From NCBI GenBank assembly GCA_028687395.1, contig JAQUAE010000149.1, positions 1 to 5,501 on the forward strand: DNA of 5,501 nt, given 5' to 3'. The notes under the pieces are model-generated. The model did not search any database. It was not told the DNA's origin and saw only the letters and a program-made list of their open reading frames with translations. This document shows, piece after piece, positions 1 to 5,166 of the stretch; position 1 is the first letter of the stretch; every line of letters begins with the position of its first letter. Origin of the DNA: Anaerolineales bacterium (GTDB lineage: Bacteria > Chloroflexota > Anaerolineae > Anaerolineales > UBA4823). Made by a program: the position numbers and the translations under genes.

Positions 1-366
1 CGGCAGCTCTTCGAAAGCGACAAACTTTTCCCCCAGGGGAACGCCAAAATCAGCCTCCACCCCCTGGCGGATATCAGGGAAGCGCTCCGCGGGCACCTCG
101 TCCTGCAGTCCCTCCAGTTCCGCGGTGATCTCCTCCGGCAGGACATCCACCCGGGAGGACAGGAACTGGCCAACTTTGATAAGGACGCCCCCCATCTCCA
201 CCGCCAAGGTGCGGAAAGCCGCAGCCATACGGCTCAGGCGCCCCGGACGGGTGCGCCTCGACCAGGCGCGCCCCCCAAGATGGGGCAGGAGCATGTCCTG
301 GATGAAAAAACTGCTGATTGCCCGGGCGAAGAAGAAGATGATCTTTCGATAGCGGCGGGTGTTCAT
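1..366 (-). CDS. ABC1/AarF/UbiB-family atypical kinase, N-terminal part (runs off left edge)
   Basis: Reading the minus strand from the ATG at 366-364 gives 122 uninterrupted residues to the window edge, so the gene is partial (the family is usually about 450-560 residues). It begins MNTRRYRKIIFFFAR. Around residues 60-80 it carries the family signature GGVLIKVGQFLSSR followed by VDVLPEEI and LQDEVP. The KxGQ motif of this signature is the ABC1/UbiB family's distinctive N-terminal element, which folds over the nucleotide site. Members are membrane-associated ATPase/kinase-like proteins linked to ubiquinone or other isoprenoid-lipid metabolism; in organisms without ubiquinone the substrate is unknown. 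The catalytic lobe lies outside the window. A GTG (369-367) directly precedes the ATG in frame and could be the start. A GGAGG at 389-385 is 15-18 nt upstream of these starts, further than usual. Family assignment is firm; the pathway role is not visible here. Confidence 0.9.
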   Translation of the reverse strand, partial: MNTRRYRKIIFFFARAISSFFIQDMLLPHLGGRAWSRRTRPGRLSRMAAAFRTLAVEMGGVLIKVGQFLSSRVDVLPEEITAELEGLQDEVPAERFPDIRQGVEADFGVPLGEKFVAFEELP

Positions 367-377
367 CACAATGATGA

Positions 378-389
378 ATTATAACCTCC
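378..389 (-). promoter_or_regulatory. GGAGG plus perfect TATAAT upstream of the AarF-family gene
   Basis: On the minus strand GGAGG (389-385) is followed at once by TATAAT (383-378), 11-19 nt before the candidate starts. TATAAT matches the -10 consensus exactly, but no -35-like hexamer is visible 16-18 bp upstream. If TATAAT is a real -10, transcription would begin near 370-372 and the mRNA would be almost leaderless, leaving the GGAGG out of the transcript. If GGAGG is the ribosome binding site, the promoter must lie further upstream. The two readings exclude each other and the sequence does not settle it. Confidence 0.35.
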
Positions 390-461
390 AGCCCCGTCTG
401 GCATCCTGGCGAAGCACCACCCCGCCTGTAACCTAAATATAAACTGTGAAGGGGGATTTTT

Positions 462-482
462 ATGGTATCGTACACCCAGTAG
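462..482 (+). other. possible 6-codon leader ORF (MVSYTQ) with strong ribosome binding site
   Basis: An ATG at 462 follows the purine run GAAGGGGGA (448-456) at good ribosome-binding distance, the best Shine-Dalgarno match in this intergenic region. It opens only six codons (M V S Y T Q) before TAG at 480-482. It is out of frame with the DUF4032 gene, whose likely start lies 45-50 nt further on without a recognisable ribosome binding site. A short leader translated ahead of a downstream reinitiation site would fit, but six codons can arise by chance and no codon bias or hairpin partner points to attenuation. Confidence 0.2.
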
Positions 483-526
483 CGGATGGCGCAGCGGCGC
501 CCCTAACCTGGTCTTGCACCAACACA

Positions 527-1720
527 ATGGCTATGGAATCCCCCTCCCGCAGGTTGCACATCCTCTCCGGCTATCCGGACTTCTCCGACCTACCCTGGGA
601 GACTCCTCTGGCAGAATGGCAGGCCAAAGGGGTGCCCATACAAGACATGCCCAGGGGCCTCTCTCGCCACCCGGTATTATTCATTAAGCTCGAGGCTGCC
701 ACCTACGCCATCAAGGAATATTCCCCCCAGCATGCCGCGCAGGAACACGAAGCCTTGCTGGCGATGCACACCCGGCGCTTACCGGTGGTTCAGCCGGTGG
801 GGTACGTCCAAGCCAGGAGCGCGGCCAGCGCCTTGATCACCCGCTATCTGCATAATTCCCTGCCCTACCGTACCCTGTTGATGAGCAATCGCCTGGCCAG
901 TTACAGCCAGCATCTGCTGGATGCCATTGCCGCCCTGCTGGTGCAACTGCACCTCGCGGGAGTCTACTGGGGGGATTGCTCGCTTTCCAACACCTTGTTC
1001 CGTAGGGACGCTGGCAAGTTAACCGCCTACCTGGTCGATGCCGAGACTTCGGAAGCGCATGCCGGGCCGTTGCCTCCCACCTTGCGCCACCATGATCTGG
1101 AGATCATGGAAGCCAATATCGACGCGGAGATCTCCGACCTGATCAGCCATCACAAGCTGATGCCTGGCATTCCCCACGAAGCTGGCGCCTACATCCGCAT
1201 CAAGTACCAGCGCCTGTGGGAGGAGATTACCCGCGATGTGGTGATCAAGCCCGGCGAGAATTACCTCATCCAGGAGCAAATCCGCGCCCTGAACGCCCTC
1301 GGCTTTGCGGTGAATGAGGTCAAGCTGGTCGATTCGGGCGGTGGGAACCAGTTGCGCTTTCACATTCACGTCTCGGCACGAAATTTCCACCGCAACTTGC
1401 TGCAGCGCCTGACCGGCCTGGAAGCTGAAGAGATGCAGGCGCAGAAGATGATCAACGAGATCAGTGAGCTGAAAGCCACCCTCTCCCAGGAACGCTCGCA
1501 AGACGTGCCGCTCGAAGAAGTCGCCCGGCATTGGTACGAGCACATTTACAGCCCAACAGTCGAGCAGATGCAACCACATCTAGCGCCGCCCGCCGACCTG
1601 GCTGAAATCTATTGCCAAATCCTGGAAAACAAGTGGTACCTGTCCGAAAAATCACGTTGCGACGTGGGTCACCACACTGCCACGCTGGACTTCATTGCCA
1701 ATCATTTGCAGGACGCCTGA
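527..1720 (+). CDS. DUF4032 domain protein with kinase-like N-terminal half
   Basis: I recognise this as a DUF4032 protein, a family of unknown biochemical role with a lipopolysaccharide-kinase-like N-terminal region. From ATG 527 it has 397 codons. The opening segment RRLHILSGYPDFSDLPW and following PLAEW is typical of the family. Kinase-like elements appear in the expected order: a beta3-type lysine in YAIKEY (about residue 63), a catalytic-loop-like WGDCSLSN with the Asp at about 150 and Asn at about 155, and VDAE (Asp about 171) in the DFG position. The second half, from about residue 188 (HHDLEIMEANIDAEISDL), is the DUF4032 domain. A charged, probably helical stretch lies at about 298-325. 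No signal peptide or membrane segment is seen, so it is likely cytosolic. The frame stays open upstream to a GTG at 446, which would add 27 residues. That extension lacks family-like sequence and a ribosome binding site, so I prefer 527 or 533. Substrate unknown. Confidence 0.85.
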   Translation: MAMESPSRRLHILSGYPDFSDLPWETPLAEWQAKGVPIQDMPRGLSRHPVLFIKLEAATYAIKEYSPQHAAQEHEALLAMHTRRLPVVQPVGYVQARSAASALITRYLHNSLPYRTLLMSNRLASYSQHLLDAIAALLVQLHLAGVYWGDCSLSNTLFRRDAGKLTAYLVDAETSEAHAGPLPPTLRHHDLEIMEANIDAEISDLISHHKLMPGIPHEAGAYIRIKYQRLWEEITRDVVIKPGENYLIQEQIRALNALGFAVNEVKLVDSGGGNQLRFHIHVSARNFHRNLLQRLTGLEAEEMQAQKMINEISELKATLSQERSQDVPLEEVARHWYEHIYSPTVEQMQPHLAPPADLAEIYCQILENKWYLSEKSRCDVGHHTATLDFIANHLQDA

Positions 1721-1739
1721 TGGGGGACGAGGACCTACT

Positions 1740-1892
1740 ATGACAAGTCTCACCTTCCGACCAGCAACTTTCTTGCCTGGAGGGGCGCACCCATCCTGGA
1801 TTACCCGGTTTGCCGCAGGCGGCATATTATTGCTGGCCAGCGGGGCGCCGGCGAGCAACAACGATGCGAACACAGCTTCACCATCCCTGTAG
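1740..1892 (+). CDS. possible 50-aa small protein downstream of the DUF4032 gene
   Basis: An ATG at 1740 begins a 50-codon frame ending in TAG at 1890-1892, 19 nt after the DUF4032 stop. The gap is purine-rich (GGGGGACGAGGA), placing a GAGG about 8 nt before the ATG, so translation in the same operon is plausible. The product starts MTSLTFRPATFLPGG, has a short hydrophobic patch (FAAGGILLLASGAPAS, about residues 24-39) and a polar Asn/Ser-rich tail. The patch is short for a membrane span and there is no lipobox Cys. I recognise no family. Same-strand position, spacing and ribosome binding site support it; short length and unremarkable composition argue against. It could equally be non-coding 3' sequence. 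Confidence 0.3.
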   Translation: MTSLTFRPATFLPGGAHPSWITRFAAGGILLLASGAPASNNDANTASPSL

Positions 1893-1943
1893 CCAGCCAG
1901 AATTAAACCCCCATCGACGAGAAACCTCGGCATTCCCCCAGGT

Positions 1944-1976
1944 CATGGGGTTGCCCGGCTGCGGGGCAACCCCATG
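1944..1976. terminator. 13-bp perfect hairpin between convergent genes, no T tract
   Basis: CATGGGGTTGCCC (1944-1956) and GGGCAACCCCATG (1964-1976) are exact reverse complements separated by a 7-nt loop (GGCTGCG). The hairpin lies 15 bp beyond the trpB2 stop and downstream of the DUF4032 unit, where a shared bidirectional terminator would be expected. Neither strand has a run of T after the stem, so it is not a textbook rho-independent terminator. It may instead be a transcript 3'-end stabiliser or a copy of a dispersed palindromic repeat. Confidence 0.5.
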
Positions 1977-1990
1977 CATTCGAGCTTCGC

Positions 1991-3364
1991 TCAAACAAAC
2001 TGCTCCACCTTAGGCAGGCTTAACATCGCCTTCTGAATATCCGCCTCGGGATACTCGTAATCCTGCAATTTTCCACTGAAGTAAGCCTCGTAAGAGGCCA
2101 TGTCGAAATTGCCGTGCCCGGAGAGGTTGAAGAGGATGACGCGCTTTTCGCCTAACCGTTTGGCTTCCAGGGCCTCGTCGATCGCCGCCCAGATAGCGTG
2201 CGCGCTTTCTGGTGCGGGGATGATGCCTTCGCATCGGGCAAACTGCACGCCGGCTGCAAAGGTCGCCAGTTGGGGAACGGCGACAGCCTGGATGTGCCCG
2301 GCGTCGTAGAGGGCGCACAGGCTCGGCGCCATGCCGTGGTAGCGCAATCCACCGGCATGAATCGGCGCAGGTACAAAAGAGTGGCCCAAGGTGTGCATCT
2401 TGACCACTGGAGCCATGCGAGCCGAATCGCCGTAATCGAATGTGTAGGTGCCGCGCGTCAGGGAAGGGGTTGCCGTTGGTTCCACCGCCACCAGGCGAGT
2501 CTTCTTGCCGTCCACCAGATTTTCACGCAGGAAGGGGTAGGCAATTCCGGCGAAATTCGACCCGCCACCCACGCAGCCCAGCACCACATCGGGATATTCG
2601 CCCGCCAGGTCCATCTGCTTGAGCGCCTCCTCACCAATGACGGTCTGGTGCATCAAAACGTGATTGAGCACGGAACCAAGGCTGTATTTCTTGACGCCAC
2701 CGGAGGTGGCAGCGACTTCTACCGCTTCGGAGATGGCCATGCCCAGGGAGCCAGGGGAGTCGGGGTCCTGCGTCAATATCGTGCGACCATATTGGGTTCG
2801 ATCGGTTGGGCTGGCGAAGACTTGCGCCCCGAAGGTCTCCATCATCAAGCGCCGATAGGGCTTCTGGTTGTACGACACCTTGACCATGAAGACCTCCAGG
2901 TCGATATCGAAGAAGCTGCAAGCCAGCGCCAGGGCTGAACCCCACTGGCCCGCGCCGGTCTCGGTGGTAATCGCCTTGGTGCCGCTGACCTTGTTGTAAT
3001 ACGCCTGGGCGATGGCCGTGTTTGGCTTATGGCTGCCGGCAGGTGAAACGCCCTCGTATTTGTAGTAGATGTGTGCGGGAGTACCCAAAGCTTTTTCCAG
3101 GCGGCGGGCGCGCAATAATGGGGTGGGTCGCCAGAGCTTATAAATCTCGCGCACTTCAGCGGGAATCTCGATGTAACGCTCGGTGCTGATCTCCTGCATG
3201 ATCAGCTCCATCGGAAAAAGCACCGAAAGGAAGTCGGGGGTGACCGGTTCGAGCGTCTGGGGATTCAAGACCGGCGTCGGGGCGACCGGGCTGTCTGCGT
3301 TGATGTTGTACCAGAAGCGCGGCAGGTCACTCTCATTGAGTAGGAAGCGAGTTTGGTTAGACAT
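1991..3364 (-). CDS. trpB2: TrpB2-type tryptophan synthase beta chain (TrpB-like PLP enzyme)
   Basis: The 457-residue product is a long-form TrpB2. Such proteins make L-tryptophan from L-serine and indole with pyridoxal phosphate. Visible landmarks are WRPTPLLRARRLE (78-90), the PLP lysine K113 in GSHKPNTA, the catalytic glutamate E135 in TETGAGQWGSA, the phosphate-binding loop GCVGGGSN (263-270) and LSGHGNFD near the C-terminus. GQWG in place of the GQHG of classical TrpB1, and about 50-60 extra N-terminal residues, separate it from the TrpA-partnered form. No trpA is in view, and TrpB2 proteins usually do not depend on TrpA for activity. The start is decided by AGGAGG at 3375-3370, 5 nt before the ATG. 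The gene has its own promoter and a tryptophan T-box leader, strong in-sequence evidence that it serves tryptophan supply. It is convergent with the DUF4032 gene. Confidence 0.97.
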   Translation of the reverse strand: MSNQTRFLLNESDLPRFWYNINADSPVAPTPVLNPQTLEPVTPDFLSVLFPMELIMQEISTERYIEIPAEVREIYKLWRPTPLLRARRLEKALGTPAHIYYKYEGVSPAGSHKPNTAIAQAYYNKVSGTKAITTETGAGQWGSALALACSFFDIDLEVFMVKVSYNQKPYRRLMMETFGAQVFASPTDRTQYGRTILTQDPDSPGSLGMAISEAVEVAATSGGVKKYSLGSVLNHVLMHQTVIGEEALKQMDLAGEYPDVVLGCVGGGSNFAGIAYPFLRENLVDGKKTRLVAVEPTATPSLTRGTYTFDYGDSARMAPVVKMHTLGHSFVPAPIHAGGLRYHGMAPSLCALYDAGHIQAVAVPQLATFAAGVQFARCEGIIPAPESAHAIWAAIDEALEAKRLGEKRVILFNLSGHGNFDMASYEAYFSGKLQDYEYPEADIQKAMLSLPKVEQFV

Positions 3365-3391
3365 AAGATCCTCCTGTAAAGCGTTGATTTG

Positions 3392-3410
3392 CGAACAGCG
3401 AACCTGTTCG
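3392..3410 (-). other. 7-bp hairpin between T-box terminator and trpB2 start
   Basis: In the trpB2 mRNA, CGAACAG (3410-3404) and CTGTTCG (3398-3392) pair perfectly around a 5-nt loop (GTTCG). The hairpin begins a few bases after the terminator and ends 16 nt before the AGGAGG. It has no T tract and does not cover the ribosome binding site. It could shield the 5' end of a processed mRNA or be structural coincidence. Confidence 0.45.
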
Positions 3411-3412
3411 TT

Positions 3413-3451
3413 AAACGAAAAGCGCTCGTCCCAGCGGGGACGAACGCGCTT
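3413..3451 (-). terminator. T-box regulated intrinsic terminator of the trpB2 leader
   Basis: On the minus strand AAGCGCGTTCGTCCC (3451-3437) folds back on GGGACGAGCGCTT (3432-3420) around a short loop. The stem has two GC-rich helices (AAGCGC/GCGCTT and TCGTCCC/GGGACGA) separated by a small internal bulge. It is followed by TTTT, then CGTTT (3421-3413), an imperfect but usable U tract. The 5' arm shares CGTCCC with the 3' arm of the antiterminator, so the two cannot form together. The stem is about 45 nt from the trpB2 ribosome binding site, so the switch should act on transcription rather than on translation initiation. Confidence 0.88.
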
Positions 3452-3742
3452 GTCCGTGGTGCCACCCCGGTTAGGCTGGCAGCTCTTATGGTCTTAACCA
3501 AAAATCCCGCCGGTGTTGCGACGGGAATAATGAGCCAGCCTCACTCGTTGGAGTACGTGCCGGCGGGACCGGCAGATACCCTTTGCCTTGATAACGGTGG
3601 CAGCTCCGGCGAGGGCTACTGGGGCCAAGACCCGTTCACCCTGCAACTCTGAGGTCCATTCAGCGCTGGCATTCAGGCGGGCTTCCACCTCTTCCCGCTC
3701 GCTGGGCTGCTGTATCAGCGCTTACTCGTCCCCTTCACAGTT
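3435..3742 (-). promoter_or_regulatory. Tryptophan-specific T-box riboswitch leader of trpB2
   Basis: This RNA senses uncharged tRNA and lets transcription proceed into trpB2 when tryptophan is short. Stem I opens with GGGGACGAGTAAGCGC. Its AGTA (3726-3723) and the GAA at 3661-3659 are the two halves of the specifier-loop loop-E motif, joined by a perfect 7-bp helix (AGCGCTG 3722-3716 with CAGCGCT 3668-3662). GAA is followed directly by TGG then A (3658-3655), so the specifier codon is Trp. Near the 3' end CCGGGGTGGCACCACGG contains the conserved T-box. CGGGG (3469-3465) pairs with CCCCG (3439-3435), and ACG (3457-3455) pairs with CGT (3442-3440), leaving the 7-nt bulge TGGCACC (3464-3458). 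UGGC would pair with a GCCA acceptor end, as expected for a G73 tRNA-Trp. An 8-bp helix (3541-3534 with 3480-3473) encloses the stem III region. The assignment is by motif reading; no covariance search was run. Confidence 0.95.
3500..3525 (-). other. terminator-like hairpin within the T-box stem III region
   Basis: On the minus strand CCCGTCG (3525-3519) pairs with CGGCGGG (3512-3506) over a 6-nt loop, seven pairs including one G-U, followed after one A by TTTTT (3504-3500). It occupies the place of stem III, just upstream of the T-box motif, and is nested inside the 8-bp helix 3541-3534/3480-3473. Read alone it resembles a short intrinsic terminator. It is more likely part of the stem III fold, possibly serving as a pause site. 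Confidence 0.5.
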
Positions 3743-3763
3743 TTTATCGATTTAATTAGCGTG

Positions 3764-3791
3764 ATTATATGCCAATCGAATATTTTGTCAA
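3764..3791 (-). promoter_or_regulatory. Consensus sigma70-type promoter of the trpB2 T-box transcript
   Basis: On the minus strand TTGACA (3791-3786) and TATAAT (3769-3764) both match the housekeeping consensus exactly, with a 16-bp spacer. Transcription should start near 3757-3758, about 20 nt before T-box stem I. The -35 hexamer overlaps the folA stop codon (3790-3788). A promoter this strong suits attenuation control, where initiation is constant and read-through is regulated. Confidence 0.88.
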
Positions 3792-4330
3792 GCCGCCAGT
3801 GAGGGCGATTCTGCGGCTGGAAGCGATTTCTCCGGTGCGCCCCTGCGGTCGAAGACCAGGTAGGTGTGATCAAACTCGTTGCGCTCGTCGCGACGGTATT
3901 CCTTGCGATCGACCTCCTGCCAATAGGAATAATCTATCTTGGGGAAGAAGACTTCCGCACCGGTGTTGGCATGCACCAGGGTCAGGTAGATGCGCTGAGC
4001 GTAAGGCAGCGCTGCAGCGAAAACCTCTCCGCCCCCGATGACGAAGGCTTCGGTCTCGCCTGCGGCTTGCGCCAGGCGCAGCGCCGCTACTAGACTATGC
4101 GCAACCTGACTGCCCTGAGCTGTATAATCCCGCTTGCGGGTCAGCACGATCATCCTCCGCCCCGGCAATGGCTTGCCGATCGATTCGAACGTCCTGCGCC
4201 CGGCAATCAGGTGGTGTCCCATGGTGAGTTGCTTGAAGCGTCCCAAATCACTGGATAGCCTCCAGGGCAAGCGGTTATCCTTGCCGATGCCCCTGCGAGC
4301 GTCCATGGCCACGATCAAGGCGACAATCAC
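3788..4330 (-). CDS. folA: Dihydrofolate reductase
   Basis: The product reduces dihydrofolate to tetrahydrofolate with NADPH in the cytosol. The 180-residue protein shows the family pattern throughout: GIGKDNRLPWRL (14-25), the active-site acid D28 in SSDLGRFK, GRRTFESIGKPLPGR (44-58), VIGGGEVF (97-104) with the conserved Gly pair, and YLTLVHANTGAEVFFP (115-130). The last 20 or so residues (after LVFDRR) extend beyond the usual length of about 160 and are Ala/Ser/Pro-rich, probably a disordered tail. The start is GTG (4330-4328), overlapping the thyA stop as GTGA and preceded at 5 nt by GAGGTG (4341-4336). Translation is therefore likely coupled to thyA. Pairing with thyA makes sense because ThyA generates the dihydrofolate that FolA recycles. 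The stop codon lies inside the -35 box of the trpB2 promoter. Confidence 0.97.
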   Translation of the reverse strand: MIVALIVAMDARRGIGKDNRLPWRLSSDLGRFKQLTMGHHLIAGRRTFESIGKPLPGRRMIVLTRKRDYTAQGSQVAHSLVAALRLAQAAGETEAFVIGGGEVFAAALPYAQRIYLTLVHANTGAEVFFPKIDYSYWQEVDRKEYRRDERNEFDHTYLVFDRRGAPEKSLPAAESPSLAA

Positions 4331-5121
4331 ACCGACACCTCAGCCGGGATGTGCGGGTGCGCCTGATAATCGCTCAACTCGAAGTCCTCGTAGCGGTAAT
4401 CGAAGATCGAATCCACCTGGCGGCGAATAGTTAGCCTGGGCAAGGGAAATGGCTGGCGGGTAAGCTGAAGCTTTGCCTGCTCGAGGTGATTCAGGTACAG
4501 GTGCGCGTCTCCAAAGGTGTGCACGAAGTCGCCGGCTGCCAACCCGCACACGTGGGCGACCATCAGAGACAACAAGGCGTAGGAAGCGATGTTGAACGGC
4601 ACGCCCAGGAAGACGTCCGCCGAACGTTGGTAGAGCTGGCAAGATAAGCGTCCCTGAGAGACGTAAAACTGAAAGAGGACGTGACAGGGGGGGAGCGCCA
4701 TTTTTTCCAGCTCGCCGACGTTCCAGGCGCTGACCAGCAGCCGCCGCGAGTTTGGGCTGGTCTTGATCTGGTCGATCACCTGGGAAATCTGGTCGATGCT
4801 TTCACCCGGGGCGGTTCTCCAGGCGCGCCACTGGGCGCCATATACCGGGCCGAGCTCACCCGCTTCGTCCGCCCACTCGTTCCAGATGCGCACGCCGTGT
4901 TCTTGCAAATAACGCACGTTGGTATCGCCTTGCAGGAACCAGAGCAGCTCGTAGATGATCGATTTGAGGTGCAGCTTCTTGGTGGTCAGGAGGGGGAATC
5001 CTTGGCCGAGGTCGAAACGCATCTGGTAGCCGAAAACCGAGAGGGTTCCCGTCCCTGTGCGGTCATCCTTGCGATTCCCATGGGCGAGAACATGGTCCAG
5101 CAACTCGAGATATTGCTTCAC
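4327..5121 (-). CDS. thyA: Thymidylate synthase ThyA
   Basis: The enzyme methylates dUMP to dTMP using methylene-tetrahydrofolate, releasing dihydrofolate. At 264 residues it matches the E. coli enzyme in length, and the functional positions coincide: R21, R126-R127, nucleophile C146 in ALPPCHV, Q165-R166-S167, D169, N177, and H207/Y209 in HTFGDAHLYL. The C-terminal residue is Val where E. coli has Ile. The start is GTG (5121-5119), supported by AAGGAGGG 7 nt upstream. The gene overlaps folA by 4 bp at its 3' end and lies 45 bp after ribF, so a ribF-thyA-folA transcript is likely. Being the classical folate-dependent form, it needs a partner DHFR, present next door; this is not the flavin-dependent ThyX type. 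Confidence 0.98.
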   Translation of the reverse strand: MKQYLELLDHVLAHGNRKDDRTGTGTLSVFGYQMRFDLGQGFPLLTTKKLHLKSIIYELLWFLQGDTNVRYLQEHGVRIWNEWADEAGELGPVYGAQWRAWRTAPGESIDQISQVIDQIKTSPNSRRLLVSAWNVGELEKMALPPCHVLFQFYVSQGRLSCQLYQRSADVFLGVPFNIASYALLSLMVAHVCGLAAGDFVHTFGDAHLYLNHLEQAKLQLTRQPFPLPRLTIRRQVDSIFDYRYEDFELSDYQAHPHIPAEVSV

Positions 5122-5128
5122 CGCTCGG

Positions 5129-5136
5129 CCCTCCTT
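5129..5136 (-). promoter_or_regulatory. Ribosome binding site fixing the thyA GTG start
   Basis: AAGGAGGG on the minus strand (5136-5129) lies 7 nt before the GTG at 5121-5119. It is a nearly full anti-Shine-Dalgarno match and makes the GTG the clear start, agreeing with the 264-residue family length. Confidence 0.8.
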
Positions 5137-5166
5137 TTATTCCACCATTAAGGTGATGCTACACAG

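Noticed and set aside
74..475. 133-codon minus-strand frame across the AarF-family gene and the divergent intergenic region
   Set aside because: It is out of frame with the recognisable KxGQ-containing AarF protein, has low-complexity Gly/Pro/Arg-rich sequence and crosses the intergenic region.
446..526. GTG at 446 as start of the DUF4032 gene
   Set aside because: The extra 27 residues have no family-like sequence and no ribosome binding site precedes the GTG; the family-like sequence starts only after the ATGs at 527/533.
1019..1579. 186-codon minus-strand frame opposite the DUF4032 gene
   Set aside because: It is antisense to a well-supported coding region and shows no recognisable family or separate start signal; a shadow of the real gene.
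2198..2938. 246-codon plus-strand frame opposite trpB2
   Set aside because: Fully antisense to a clear TrpB2 gene and His/Gly/Arg-rich, as expected of a reverse-frame shadow.
3494..3688. 64-codon minus-strand frame in the trpB2 leader as a trp attenuator leader peptide
   Set aside because: It has no tandem Trp codons (a single Trp) and lies wholly inside the T-box RNA, which explains the sequence conservation signals there.
4681..5151. 156-codon plus-strand frame opposite thyA
   Set aside because: Antisense to thyA, whose catalytic residues all match; no independent support.
5143..5155. Small inverted repeat CACC/GGTG in the ribF-thyA gap as a terminator or operator
   Set aside because: Only four base pairs with a 5-nt loop and no T tract; too weak to call, and a terminator here would contradict the tight gene spacing.
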